Positions 1 through 14,745 of a stretch of DNA of 64,000 bases are shown here, one piece after another. Source of the stretch: Lepas anatifera. Taxonomy: Eukaryota; Arthropoda; Thecostraca; Lepadidae. The notes beneath the pieces are model-generated. The model was given only the letters and a program-made list of their open reading frames with translations. It ran no database searches and was not told where the DNA came from. The DNA lies in the NCBI GenBank assembly GCA_034440635.1, contig JAOTON010001356.1, forward strand, positions 1,682,501 through 1,746,500, written 5' to 3'. How positions within the stretch are numbered: the stretch's first letter is position 1; each line of letters opens with the position of its first letter. The position numbers and the translations under genes were made by a program.

Positions 1-527
1 AGCCACTCAAAGCCTTGAATGCCTAGACAATCAGCAGCCAGCTGCAATGCCTAATGGACGGAGATTTGACGCCGGGGAAAACCGGGAGACAATAGCGAAC
101 GCCGTCCGCGGCCCAGGGTCAATGGTGGCTCACCTTGACGTATTGTGCAGCTTCCTACGGACTAGAGGACCTACCCATCATTAGGCCAGAGATGAACTTA
201 ATAATTATAGGAGAGATAGATTGCCTGAGGGTGGCGAGTCATCCCTGGCCGCAGGAGAATGTTGCTGAGTCACGACTTAGTCTATGAGGCGAAAACATCT
301 TCGAATATGCGCAATGGCGGATCCAGGACTATGAATTAAGCGACGGGTAGTCACGCCAATATTCTGACGGGAGCTGGAAATGTGAGAGGAGCACGCAGTT
401 CGTTCATCATACGATCCATTCCCCTTCTGCCATATATTTCTTACCAGAAGGAGGGTAAGGAATGCAGCAGCCAAGAAAAAGAGCGTTGTTTTCGCTTTCT
501 CGTTCAAATTTATTAGTCTTGTTTTTG
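1..527. other. Unannotated flank
   Basis: I see no gene, RNA or recognisable repeat in this stretch. The short open frames on either strand are unremarkable. It leads into the palindrome that begins near 528. Confidence 0.4.
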
Positions 528-829
528 AGATGTTCCCTGGCCTCTCCCCTCGAATCCGGAAATGTAAAAACACTGAAGATTATATATTCGGGCACAGCCC
601 TTCATCAGAATCGTGGAGTAAATATCAATAATTCTCAGTCCTAGTATAGCCAGACGTCGAATTGAGCTTCACATAATTTTTTTGTGAAGCTCAATTCGAG
701 GTCTGGCTATACTAGGACTGAGAATTATTGATATTTACTCCACGATTCTGATGAAGGGCTGTGCCCGAATATATAATCTTCAGTGTTTTTTACATTTCCG
801 GATTCGAGGGGAGAGGCCAGGGAACATCT
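528..829. repeat. Long near-perfect palindrome (146-bp arms, 9-bp loop)
   Basis: The arms at 528-673 and 683-829 are inverted copies separated by an AT-rich loop at 674-682. They differ by only a few bases, for example GACGTC against GAGGTC and one extra T in a T-run. Homology stops sharply outside 528 and 829. It could be a foldback element, a recent inverted duplication, or an artefact of a self-inverted read. No coding potential is seen. Confidence 0.9.
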
Positions 830-889
830 TAACAACTCATCATCATGCTCCTCGCCGCAGCACTTCAAAACTTATCATAGTCTTGTTTT

Positions 890-2368
890 TGCTCGGAAGT
901 TGCGGGGTGGAACAAAAAAAGTTGATTCTAACAACCTGTTTTGCCTGACCTCTGGCCGGATAAAAAAGTTTCAGCTGTCAGGGTCATCGCCAGGGAACAG
1001 CTTTCCAGCAGTTTGCATTCGTGCGTAATTAGCAACAGGGTGCCTCACTACGCGCATCTCGTCGAATCTGCGTCCCTAATTACGCACACCTGTAGCTGAC
1101 TTTATTTAAGACATCTGAATACTGTATTATCTATTGAGGCGTATGACATTATTCTATTTTATTTTATTATTATGTTTTAGTCATATGTTATTGCATTCAT
1201 GGTGTTTTATTCAATTTTTTGACTTTTGGATTTCAAATTCCCCAGCTTAGCGTGGCACCCCTAAAAATACAAACAGTAAAAACATGGTTGCACTGCTCAC
1301 AGAATGTAAACACTAACAGATTTGAAACAACCCAGATACATATCTTCTCATTACCGCAATATCACATCCAATGAATCTGTGCAGTGTCACACTGCTCCGC
1401 CTTCACTCCTGCAAGCGGTGGCCATCGCTTAGAAGGGGCACAGCGCAAGGAATACTAAACAGAGCCCCATTTTTGAGATGAGTTTAAACCACTTATCAGT
1501 ATCAATGAGGCTAATCAAAGCAGAGACTAGCACCAGCTCGGCGGCGCCATATCAGCTCGGTGGTATTTCGGCGCCATATCAGCTTTAAAGCCCCCAGCGG
1601 TTTTTCTGGCCACGCCTGAGGAATGGTATGGTATATAACCATAGCTATGGTTGAAAATGTGGTAGAGGTGGAAACTGGCAAACACAGACGGGGGGGGGGT
1701 AAGAGGCCATGGCCCTTCCAAAATGGCGAAATTTTAGCCCATTTGCTTTAAAAGCACTATGTTTTTACTATTTTCCTGAGTTGCCCCTTCCCGCCCCCCG
1801 ACGGCGCTCCTCCGTACGCCCCTGGAGGTGGATAAATAATATAGTTTGGTTAAGAAGATAGAAATTTGTTTCTAAAATAAACCATTTTCATCGAGAACGC
1901 AGGTCAAATTTAACATGCTTGCAATACGGAACACTCCATTTGTGCGCAATTAGAGCCCGTGGCCTAAAGGCGCAAAGTCTTGTTTTTAAGTATTTATGGT
2001 TAATCCAGCCGTACATCATCGAAACAATCTTAATAAATCCCAAACTGTTCCTTTCTGTACGTTTTGTCGCTAAAAGTAAAAGTGCCTGAACAATACGAAT
2101 GCTTAGAAAACGATGAAACTCGAAGACTTTGTAATTAAGAAAACACAATTTATCACGAGTATCAGAAAAACATTGTTCCACCAAACTCGCGTTTAATACA
2201 ACCGCCTGCTACTTACCCCTCCGTACAGGCTGACGTCGCAGCAAAGAAAGACCGACGAGTGTGGTGAACATAGTCAACTGGCTGAGTTTCGATTGTGCTA
2301 CCATCTAGGGACATTTTTCTTACGACCGTGCGTAGTTAAGTACGGTGCGTAATACTGACACTTTCCCC
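890..2368 (+). mobile_element. Decayed TA-flanked DNA element, copy 1 (left end lost)
   Basis: Blocks at about 950-1200 and 2030-2368 match 53,860-54,060 and 54,165-54,514 in the same order. Shared motifs include GTGCGTAATTAG, CCCTAATTACGCAC, TGTTCCTTTC.GTACGTTTT and the right end ACTTTCCCCTA. The matching left terminus is not recognisable here. The stretch 1,250-1,860 has no counterpart in the other copy, so it is an insertion here or a deletion there. It contains a G-run at 1,690 and nothing else I recognise. Confidence 0.65.
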
Positions 2369-2595
2369 TAGCTAATACATTTGCGGAGACTCGAAATGGT
2401 CACCAAATCAAGAGAATATGATCATAATAAAATAGCAGATTTAGTATACTCAAAAATAATGACAAAACAGTTGGCAGTGGCTTCAGGTCAATCACTCAGA
2501 CCAGTGCTGGTTACACTGTAACCTAATGTACCCTCAGGCCAGTCCTGCCTGTACTGCACCCTAACGTAATGTAACGACCGGTGGTGCCTCGGCAG

Positions 2596-5031
2596 TTTCG
2601 GGACGCCAACAGCGCGCGGTACGAGGTACCGCTGGACCTGAACCTGCCTCCGCTGCCCACAACCGCCAACAACCGCGTGTACGAGCCCTCGCTGGCCGGC
2701 GACGGCGCGCCGCCTCAGTTCCACCTCAGCGTCACCCACGGTGACAACACCGCTATCGAGATGCTGCCCCAGTTCATCTACAGCGACCAGTTCATCCAGG
2801 CCACTTTTCTGCTGGGGGTGCAGGACGTGTACGGGTTCGGAGAGAACAACCACGACACGTTCAGACACGATCTGACAGCAGGCACCACCTGGCCGCTGTT
2901 CGCCCTGGACAGGCCCCCGGGCGATGGAATCGAAAACTTGTACGGCGTACACCCTTTCTTCATTGGCGTCGAAGACAGCACAGGCAAGAGCTTTGGCATG
3001 CTCTTTCTCAACAGCAACGCTATGGAATATCGATTCTTTCTCCTGGACGGTAAGCCAGCACTCACGTACCGAACCACGGGCGGCATCCTGGACATGTACT
3101 TCTTCTTCGGCGATTCTCCGCTCGAGGTGCTGGGTTTGTACCACAAGACGATCGGCTTGCCGATGATGCCGCCGTACTGGGGTCTCGGCTTTCAGCTGAG
3201 TAGATACGGTTACACAAGTACCGATGAAATCCGGACAGTGACACGAAGAATGCAGGCAGCGAAGATACCTCAGGACGTCCAGTACGCCGACATCGACTAC
3301 ATGGACGTAAGACGAGACTTCACAGTGGATCAGAAGAACTTCGGAGACCTCGCTGAGTTGATCGGCGATCTCCGGAAACAGGACTCGATTCATTTCGTGT
3401 TGATCTACGACCCAGCGATAGCCGTGGACTTTGGCACGTACCCAACGGTGGATAGGGGCGTCTCCGCAGACGCCTTCATCAAGTGGATGAACTCGTCTCT
3501 GGTGCCGGCAGATCAGTGTCAAGGGTGTCAGGACTACATGGTAGGCTACGTGTGGCCCGTCAGCAAGACTGTGTTCCCCGACTTCTTCAAGAACTCCACT
3601 ATCGACTGGTGGGTGTCCGAGATGAAGGAGTTCCTTGGCAAGGTGGGGAACCCAGATGGTTTCTGGATCGACATGAATGAGCCGTCCTCCTTTGGCACCA
3701 ACACAAAACAACCCTTCAACTGGCCCGACAACCTGCCTCCCTGGAGCCTCAAATGCCCAGACAACAAGTGGGACTCGCCGCCTTACCCGACACGCTGGGT
3801 TCGGGACCCGGGCAACGAGAGCAAGCGACTCTCGGACCACACCCTGTGCATGAGCGGTCTCCACACCAACGACATCACACCCAGCGCCAGCCAGTCCACC
3901 TTCCTCCACTACGACGTCCACAACCTGTACGGCTGGTCCGAGTCCAGAGCCACCCGCATCGCCATAGACCGCCTCCTGGACGGGAGGAGAGGCGTGCTGT
4001 TCGGCAGATCCACGTACCCAGGCGCGGGGCGCTGGGTCGGCCACTGGACCGGCGACAACGACTCCCGCTGGAAGGACCTCCGACGCTCCATCATCGGCCT
4101 GCTGGAGTTCAGCATGTTCGGCATCCCGTACGTCGGCTCCGATATCTGTGGCTTCAACGGTAACACGACGGAGGAGCTCTGCCTGCGCTGGACGCAGCTG
4201 GGCGCCTTCTATCCGTTCAGCCGCAACCACAACAGCCTGGGATCAATACCACAGGATCCGGCCAGCTGGGACTCAGTGGCGGCTGCCTCACGCGAGGCGC
4301 TGAACCTGCGGTACTCGCTGCTTCCCTACCTCTACACCTTGTTCTGGCGGGCGGCCAGCTTCGGCGAGACGGTGATCCGGCCACTGGCGTTCCAGTTTCC
4401 ATCGGACGCAGCGCTCCGTGGCCACGACACCCAGTTCCTTTGGGGTGGCGGTGTGATGGTGGCTCCGGTCTTGGACGAGGCGACTCTCACCTCCGTCAAC
4501 GTCACCTTTCCGGCCGGCGAGTGGTTCGACCTACGCAACGGCAGTCTTGCTTACAACGCCTCCAACTCCGCCACCGTTCACTACGACGTGCCCATATCGG
4601 CGATGATCCCTGTCTTCGGTCGAGGCGGAGTGATTTTGCCGATGCAGGAGCCCGCCCTGAACACAGAGGCGGCCCGGAAAGAACGCCTTCAAAGTGGCGG
4701 TGCTGGGTGGCGAGGCGGCCGGTGAGCTCTTCTGGGACGACGGAGAGACCTCCGGCACATACGTCAAGGGGGAGTTCTACCACTGCAATTTCAAATTCCA
4801 ACAAAATGTCTTCTCTATGGAGGTGACTTCGCCGAAGACGGATACGATGTCAGCCCCCGCCTGGACAGCCTCACACTGTTTGGTGTGTCGCAGGTCCCCG
4901 ATAATGTTCTGGTGGATGGACAACCACTCAGCAAAGACCAGTTTGAACTGATGGGCACCCGGCTCCTTATTCACACGGGCAGCGTTGACTTTGGCATGGC
5001 GCGCAACCACACCGTTGAGCTTCAAATGTGA
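2596..5031 (+). CDS. GH31 alpha-glucosidase (lysosomal acid alpha-glucosidase/maltase type), C-terminal exon with two frameshifts
   Basis: This exon encodes about 812 residues of a glycoside hydrolase family 31 enzyme, which releases alpha-linked glucose from the non-reducing ends of maltose or glycogen. An acceptor ending CTCGGCAG at 2,595 precedes FRDANSARYEVPL. The N-terminal beta-sandwich, DIDYMDVRRDF, the nucleophile motif WIDMNEPSSF (Asp codon 3,670-3,672), the acid/base motif HWTGDND (Asp codon 4,054-4,056) and the GSDICGFNG/FYPFSRNHN subsites are all present. The signal and trefoil part (roughly 140-200 residues in relatives) is missing and must lie in upstream exons not seen here. 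The frame shifts at about 4,681 (one extra base after AARK) and returns to the original frame near 4,830 (one base lost), then continues to TGA at 5,029-5,031. The family is certain; lysosomal or secreted location is inferred from relatives. It may be a young pseudogene or contain sequence errors. Confidence 0.9.
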
Positions 5032-7869
5032 CGGCCGGCACGAATGCTAAGGTTGATGCATTGACTGCATTTAACTAAGGACAGGGCGCAGCTAGATAAT
5101 TGAGCAGATAATTCTGCTAGATATCGCAGCAGATCATCATACTATCGGCATAAAAAAATCTGAAGAGCAAAAGAGTTGGTGCATCAATGTTTAATCTTTT
5201 CAGGTTTCAAGGCTGCATATCAGTGGCGGAGCCGAATTAATTGGGGGGAGGCTAGGGTGCTCGAGTTCCCGCCGCCATTGCCACTGCATTTACCACAGAC
5301 ACTGACATTTCCGGGGGAGGGGCTTGACCTCAACTAGCCCCTTAATTAAGCCCCTAATGCATTGCTATACTTCTACTTTATTTTGTTATCGGGCTATATA
5401 CGATTTACATTTAAACTTTGGTGATGTGGGGGTCATTTCCACCTATTCTGGGTTTGCCTCTGTGGTCGGAAAACGTCGACGCACAGTAATGACGTAATTT
5501 TCCCAGCCCTCACTGATCTTCCCGGAAAATCTCACTTGAAGCCGTCTGTGGGTCTACGGTCTCATGGAGCTCTAGCCGACATTTAGCGGTTGGTACTAGA
5601 TACTATCTCGCCGGGCCCTTGTGTTTCTGAGTCCTGGTGTGAGGTCTGTTCGCTTATAAAAGTGGGATTTTTCGAATTTGTCGTTTGAATGCCTCCGTGT
5701 TCTTCAAGAAACGGATTGAGAAGAAAAGGAGAGACGGGAAAATACAGCAGCCCCTTCAGTGGCGACAAACAGAAATGTTACTATAAAAGTAACCGTCTAA
5801 GTCATCTCGAGTCAGGTCAGTAAAAGTGAAATGGACGCACCTCACTAATTGAAACTGGAGCAGAGCTAAACATACACTACTATACAAATACATCTAAAAA
5901 CATCCAACGAACCAGTAAAATCCAAAACTTTTAAGAAAGAAGAAGTTTCATTACACCTAACCAGTATTTTCCTCTTCTTTTAACTTCCTTTAATGACGGC
6001 CTTGTGACCACAAATCCGAAACAAGCTTGAAGCCAGCTCAACTCCACTGCATTGTCACCAGCCTAAAAATACGGAACACCCGACGACACAGCCACTTCCA
6101 GAGACAGCCTGTCGGCCGGTTTTCTCACAAACGAGACGAGAGCCGCGCTAGCGCGTCACCCTCCCGACCACCAGCCAGACAGCCTGTCCATGAACACGAC
6201 GCCGAAGTGGCGGCGTCCCTCACGACCCATCCCCAGGAGCACGTACCAGAGCCGTCATCTCCGGCGTCGGCTGTGAATTTCAGGCCGTCGCCCACTCCTC
6301 AGCACGTCCAATAAGGCCCACCCGGGGCGACAATTACCACGGGACTTCTCACAGAGCGGGCGTCAGAACGCGATTGACAGCCGGGCTTCAACGGCGGGTG
6401 GGCAGGTTCACCGAGAATCACAACTTGGGTTTGAGTAGATAGCAGGGAGATGTTTGGGAAGTTTACTCGGCATTTGAGAGGAATGCCAAGAGCCATCGGA
6501 GTTGACTGAACAATGTTATCATGCAGATGAAGTAGACTTGTCTTTCATGATTGTTACACTACATGCAATGCTGCAATGATCGTGCGTATAGTTCAAGCTG
6601 TTAGTGATCCCAGATTCTGCGTCGTGGGGCGTCTGTTGTCAAAAGTTGTGAGCGTACGGGCTGAACCACGACCTGATTTTGGTCGGCAGTAAAAGATGAA
6701 CTTGGACAGCGACGTGGCTTATACATCTCGCACAATGCCCGAGTCTCGACAAAGCAGTCTTTTGAAGAAAAAAAATTAATATCGCCGTACCCCAAAATCA
6801 GGGCTGCTGAGACGACTCAGTGCAACATACCACCCCGGGCGAGAGACTGCGAAAATACTCACTTTTAAAGCTGAAACTAATATCTTCTAATAAAAACTAC
6901 CCAGAGTCAGTCTCGGAGTTTGACAACTGACTCCACAGCCCCGCCCAAAACAGGATTATCTGATTGGCATATCTTTATTCGGTATAAGCCTACCCCCAAT
7001 TCCATTTCTCAGCGCTTTTTGTAAATCTCGGGAAAAAACGCGGTGATTTTAAGGGAAAACAGCACCGTCAGGAATTTGAACTCAGACATCAGTTGCGTAG
7101 ACCACACCGAAAATACTCCCGGTTTCATACTTCATTTTCTCCAAACAAAATGTGCGAAGTGGCGACACTTTATCATCGTAGAGCCTCAAGAGCCCTCCCT
7201 TGCGCCTAACGGCTGGTGAGGGCCGTTAGTGACGGCAGTGCACTTACACTGCAGACACGACGGGGCTCGGAACGGTGTCTCTCAAACACACACACACACT
7301 TATACATATTTGAGCTGCGTCTGCACCAACATGTACGTGCAGCTGTTGCCCCCCCCCCCCACCAAACATCATGTACCTGTGACCCTCTAGGTCATGATGT
7401 ACCTACCATTCAAGCACCTACAGATCAAGCAGCGTCTGCAAAGCACCTCTACATCAGGATGGACCTGTAACATACCTTTACAGCAGACTGCGCCTATGAA
7501 GCACCTCTACAGCAGGATGTACAGCCGGTTTCATACTGACTGGTAGGTATTAGGCCGCGGTCGTTTTTGCGAAATATCTCTCAAGTGATGTTTCCTGCCG
7601 ACACCGTTGTTGCCTCACCTGCTGCGTTTTAACTGGATGCATGAGCTGACGTGCAGAAATAATTCATCGGGTCCAAAATACGGAAGTAATTGAGAAAAGA
7701 CGCAGAAAATCATCGGGATCGGCGGAAACAGCTTTTTTGTCCATAAGTTCCAAATTGACTCCTCATGCAGTTCCCAGGGGGCCCACATCTAAAGACCTCG
7801 TCAAAATACAATACTGGGGAGACAACCTTTTCAGAGAGTAGTGTAATCGTTTCTTAAGAGGATTTACTG
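5032..7869. other. Intergenic stretch, no gene seen
   Basis: No convincing coding exon on either strand. Small features are a solitary CAGTGGCGGAGCC motif near 5,222 resembling the end of the hAT-like elements at 38,124 and 48,793, a short CA run near 7,287, and degenerate fragments of the 29-bp minisatellite unit at 7,380-7,530, separated from the main array by about 380 bp of unique sequence. Confidence 0.45.
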
Positions 7870-7904
7870 TAAAACACCTTACACTAGATGTACCTTGACC
7901 TACC

Positions 7905-9895
7905 AATCAGTGTGCAGCAGGCTGTACCTGTGAAGCACCTCTACAGCAGGATGTACCTGTGAAGCACCTCTACAGCAGGAAGTACCTGTGCCGTACCTCT
8001 ACAGCAGGATGTACCTGTGAAGCACCTCTACAGCAGGAAGTACCTGTGAAGCACCTCTACAGCAGGATGTAGCTGTGAAGCACCTCTACAGCAGGATGTA
8101 GCTGTGAAGCACCTCTACAGCAGGAAGTACCTGTGAAGCACCTCTACAGCAGGATGTACCTGTGAAGCACCTCTACAGCAGGAAGTACCTGTGAAGCACC
8201 TCTACAGCAGGAAGTACCTGTGAAGCACCTCTACGCAGGATGTAGCTGTGACGTACCTCTACAGCAGGAAGTACCTGTGAAGCACCTCTACAGCAGGATG
8301 TACCTGTGAAGCACCTCTACAGCAGGAAGTACCTGTGAAGCACCTCTACAGCAGGATGTAGCTGTGAAGACCTCTACAGCAGGATGTACCTGTGAAGCAC
8401 CTTACAGCAGGATGTACCTGTGAAGCACCTCTACAGCAGGATGTAGCTGTGACGTACCTCTAGCAGGATGTAGCTGTGAGTACCTCTACAGCAGGAGTAC
8501 CTGTGAAGCACCTCTACAGCAGGAAGTACCTGTGAAGCACCTCTACAGCAGGATGTAGCTGTGACGTACCTCTACAGCAGGATGTACCTGTGAAGCACCT
8601 CTACAGCAGGATGTACCTGTGAAGCACCTCTACAGCAGGATGTAGCTGTGAAGCACCTCTACAGCAGGATGTACCTTGAAGCACCTCTACAGCAGGATGT
8701 ACCTGTGAAGCACCTCTACAGCAGGATGTAGCTGTGAGACCTCTACAGCAGGATGTAGCTGTGACGTACCTCTACAGCAGGAAGTACCTGTGAAGCACCT
8801 CTACAGCAGGAAGTACCTGTGAAGCACCTCTACAGCAGGAAGTACCTGTGAAGCACCTCTACAGCAGGATGTAGCTGTGACGTACCTCTACAGCAGGATG
8901 TACCTGTGAAGCACCTCTACAGCAGGATGTAGCTGTGACGTACCTCTACAGCAGGATGTACCTGTGAAGCACCTCTACAGCAGGAAGTACCTGTGAAGCA
9001 CCTCTACAGCAGGAAGTACCTGTGAAGCACCTCTACAGCAGGATGTAGCTGTGACGTACCTCTACAGCAGGATGTACCTGTGAAGCACCTCTACAGCAGG
9101 ATGTAGCTGTGACGTACCTCTACAGCAGGATGTACCTGTGAAGCACCTCTACAGCAGGAAGTACCTGTGAAGCACCTCTACAGCAGGAAGTACCTGTGAA
9201 GCACCTCTACAGCAGGATGTAGCTGTGACGTACCTCTACAGCAGGATGTACCTGTGAAGCACCTCTACAGCAGGATGTACCTGTGAAGCACCTCTACAGC
9301 AGGAAGTACCTGTGAAGCACCTCTACAGCAGGATGTTGGTACCTCTACAGCAGGATGTAGCTGTGACGTACCTCTACAGCAGGATGTAGCTGTGAAGCAC
9401 CTCTACAGCGGGATGTAGCTGTGACGTACCTCTACAGCAGGATGTACCTGTGAAGCACCTCTACAGCAGGATGTACCTGTGAAGCACCTCTACAGCAGGA
9501 TGTAGCTGTGACATCCTCTACAGCAGGATGTACCTGTGAAGCACTCACAAGGAGTGCTGTGGATCTCTACAGCAGGAAGTACCTGTGAAGCACCTCTACA
9601 GCAGGAAGTACCTGTGAAGCACCTCTACAGCAGGATGTAGCTGTGACGTACCTCTACAGCAGGATGTAGCTGTGACGTACCTCTACAGCAGGAAGTACCT
9701 GTGAAGCACCTCTACAGCAGGATGTAGCTGTGACGTACCTCTACAGCAGGATGTACCTGTGAAGCACCTCTACAGCAGGATGTACCTGTGAAGCACCTCT
9801 ACAGCAGGAAGTAGCTGTGAAGCACCTCTACAGCAGGATGTAGCTGTGACGTACCTCTATGATGTACCATGACGTACGTCTACAGCAGGATGTAC
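7905..9895. repeat. 29-bp minisatellite, about 68 units
   Basis: The array consists of a 29-bp unit with three main variants. They start GATGTACCTGTGAAGCAC, GAAGTACCTGTGAAGCAC or GATGTAGCTGTGACGTAC, and each finishes CTCTACAGCAG. A few units are truncated, for example near 8,360 and 8,460, and one has an unrelated insertion near 9,541. Part of the array has a higher-order period of six units. It abuts the donor of the third IleRS exon at 9,907, so it lies in that gene's next intron. Confidence 0.95.
8868..9215. repeat. Higher-order repeat inside the minisatellite, 2 x 174 bp
   Basis: With variants named A (GATGTACC), B (GAAGTACC) and C (GATGTAGC...GACGTAC), the order C-A-C-A-B-B occurs twice in succession, with starts at 8,868 and 9,042. 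A third period begins at 9,216 and diverges after two units. This indicates a duplication of a six-unit block by unequal exchange or slippage. Confidence 0.85.
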
Positions 9896-9906
9896 CTGTG
9901 ACGTAC

Positions 9907-11792
<1,886 letters not shown>

Positions 11793-12528
11793 ATCTCGGC
11801 AGAGATTCCAAGGCGGATAGCCTCGATGGAGCAGGTGGGTCATCATATTATCTAGGCATTTACAGTGAAATTGAATAAAGAACCTGTAAAGCATGAACGT
11901 TAAGTGGTGCGACCCGCAAAACCGTATATCAGGGAGGTTGAAATATTGCCAACAAGTTTATCTATTGAACAGAAGGTTGTGAGCTGGGATCACACGCCGG
12001 ACAGTGGACACACGTAAACACTCCTTCGGCGGTACTGACTTAAACAAAAGTACAATTGTTATTCATGATAATGGCTGGGAAAGTCTTTTTAGAAAAAAAC
12101 GGAATAACTTATAAATACCTAGCATGCCTTTCTCGAGGAAGGCATGCTCTAAGCAACCATAACAACATAAATAGTGAAATAAATCTGTATGATACGATGG
12201 CCTGGTTATCCCTGCTGCTGCTTCTCTCCTTCCCCTAGACTTCTTGGTAGGAGTCTAAAGCCAAGGGAAGGTGGGTGCCGTCTGGTATCTATTTAGGGTC
12301 AGTGACTCCAGAAGGCACAGGGCAGTGGGTGCCTTCACTCCGAGCAATGCCACCTATGGGGAACATGCAGCGAGAACCTTCGCTCGCATCCAGAGCACAC
12401 TGGGTCTACCGTGTTCGATTCGCCGGCACCCATCACGACGGAACACTCCACCCGCTCATATCTCATATCACAGGATCTTCCTGGGAAGGCGTCAATACAG
12501 GAAGCGATGGGCTGTGATATACTGTGAT

Positions 12529-12625
12529 AAGGGTGGACAAACTCAATAATGGTGGACAAACTCAATAATGGTGGACAAACTCAATAATGGTGGACAAACT
12601 CAATAAGGGTGGACAAACTTGATAC
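12529..12625. repeat. 19-bp tandem repeat, about 5 units
   Basis: The unit GGTGGACAAACTCAATAAT is repeated, with the first and last copies reading AAGGGTGG. The surrounding DNA between 11,795 and 13,540 shows no gene I recognise. Confidence 0.85.
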
Positions 12626-13539
12626 CTTGGGACAAACTTGGCAAGACGCACCAGAGGCATGACAAAATCCTGGCACACACTCTGCAAAGTGCCCCCCAAC
12701 GCAGCACCAGCAACCAGAGATGGTATCATTGCCCAGATAGCATGCATACCAAAATAGAGTAATATATGTCCTCTGATGATAGAGATATCTAAGCCCAACG
12801 GCCCATCAACAACACACTCAGGTTTTGAGAAGTGTTTCCATTGCCTGTCTGGTGTTTCAGCTTCTGAAGATTCATTTTCACTTGGTTTGCAAACTCTAGA
12901 TGAGGCTGACGAGGACAGCACACCATCGGCATCATCTGTCCCAATCCCCGACAGCTGCTGGATCTACAGAGCAACCACATTTCCAGAGCATGGGCATCAT
13001 CTGTCCCAATCCCCAAAGCTTCTGGGTCTGCGGAGGGAACACACTTCCAGATTAGGGACATCATGTGTTCCAATGCCTGACAACTCCCTGGTCTAAGGAG
13101 GGACCAAACTTCCAGTGTGTTTGCATCATATATGCTGGGCACATGAGCACTTTCTGCAAACTCCATTTACATACCCAGCAGGGCAACAGACTTATTGACT
13201 AATGTCACCAGGAGTCGGCCTTCAGGACTACAGGTTACACGAGTCTATAAGTCTGTTCCCCCGGCTGGTATGTTGATATAAAAAGCCATATACATGTATT
13301 TAGAGAACAGAATATGAGAACAAAGCACATACACAATCCTCCGTAATATGAGGGGGGGGCAAGCCGGCTCGGGGAGGGTGATGACATTAAAAAACAATGA
13401 CATTAAAACAGCTAGGTAGGTACACAGTCACAGATCAATTCAAGCAGTCACATTTCGAGGTTCACCGGGACCCACATGCCCTGTCAACCAGTCAATACCA
13501 CTGGCACCAGGCATCACTTAGCGCCACCTTTTAGCACCG

Positions 13540-13860
13540 AACTCGCACGGAGCCACTAGCCCAGGGGCCGCCCGTGCAAGGGCCGCCGCACCCAGCCGCC
13601 GGAGTCCGCAGCGAGACGGGCACAGCGGCAGCGCCGGGAGCACCACAGCAGGCAGGGGAGGGGGGTGCCAGCTCGTCCGCAGCAGCAGCAGCCGAGGGAG
13701 CGGCGCCGCGCCACGCCCGCCCGCGCAGCGGGACCCACGGGAGGCGACAGGGCGCCCCCTCAGCGGACGCGGCCGGCCGACCTCCAGAGACGCCCCAGAG
13801 GCCGCCCCGCTCGGGCACCGCAGCCCGCAACGGCTCGAGCCCGGCGGTAGCGCCATGAGC
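13540..13860. promoter_or_regulatory. GC- and CpG-rich island, function unknown
   Basis: A sharply bounded GC-rich block with many CG dinucleotides lies among AT-rich neighbours. Both strands have low-complexity open frames rich in Ala/Arg/Pro, which is expected from composition alone. It lies 1.7 kb upstream of the IleRS start (minus strand) and could be a promoter island or an untranslated exon, but no TATA or splice signal decides this. Confidence 0.3.
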
Positions 13861-14225
13861 ACCATGGCAGCTGTCGGACACACAGTTAGTTAGCGGGAGC
13901 AGGGAGAGTAGGATGGAGGCAATTATGCTTGCAATTAATGAGAACATGAGAAGGAGGGGGGCCTTGGGGAGTTTTAAGCTAACGGTACAGATTGACGAGG
14001 GGATTACAAGGAGGCGACAAATGAGTGTGGGAGGCGAGTCTGTTCAACCACCTAAATGCCTGGATTCCAAATTTGTTCCACGATTAATGAGAGTAAATGG
14101 GCCATTCTGTGTTTGTTTAGATAATGATAAGATAACTGAAAAGCATAAACCTGAAGTATCTAGCACTGAAAATTGTATTTACAGGGAGACCACACACCAC
14201 TTCCTAAGCATGAAGACATAGTCTC

Positions 14226-14745
14226 TAGTAAAGGTCGGTATATATCTTTTTGAAAAATGTTTTGGACAGGGGCACATCTTCATTGTTTCTTATTTTTGAA
14301 GCTACAGTTTTGTTCCATGCCCTAGGAGCTGTGATAAAAGGGAAAATTTACGATACATTGTGGGGGCGTAAAGTATTGGGTACTGTAAAGTGTTGTCTTC
14401 GTCTGGCATTTCGCTGTGTCCGTTGAAGATTGACAAGGGAAAGGTAAGAAGCCAGTGGTTGTGGTAGGTGGTTTATTAGGAATTTATGCATAACACTAAT
14501 ATGAGAGAATTCAACAATCTCTTGAAGCTTTAGTATGCCGTGTTTTTTGAAGATGGGGCTAGTGTGTGCCAATCGGTCAGTCCCCTCAATAATTCTAACA
14601 GCCCTTTTTTGAAGTTGAGAGCTTGAGAAGCTTATAGGAGTAGGTTGATCCCCAGTTCTGAATAGAGTACATCAAGAAGGGGAGAATAAGTGAGTTGTAA
14701 AGCAGCAGGAGATGGGAAGAATTTAGTATATATTGGTTTCTTTGA
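14226..14745 (-). mobile_element. LINE remnant, 3' end of reverse-transcriptase ORF
   Basis: Minus-strand frames spell the region after the RT fingers/palm of a non-LTR element: LILPFLMYSIQNWGSTYS, then LAHTSPIFKKHGILKLQEI...HKFLINHLPQPL, then APRAWNKTVASKIRNNED...FFKKIY and a stop. The pieces lie in different frames, so it is dead. It is oriented opposite to the LINE at 15.6-19.1 kb and is a different family. Confidence 0.75.

Noticed and set aside
2488..4230. 580-codon open frame antisense to the alpha-glucosidase
   Set aside because: It is the complement of a GC-rich coding exon with strong third-position bias and shows no domain; the sense frame is an unmistakable GH31 protein.
7905..9895. 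CRISPR-like array
   Set aside because: Units are directly adjacent 29-mers with no unique spacers, in a eukaryotic genome.
13518..13947. Ala/Arg/Pro-rich open frames on both strands
   Set aside because: Explained by the high GC content of the block; no protein family signature.
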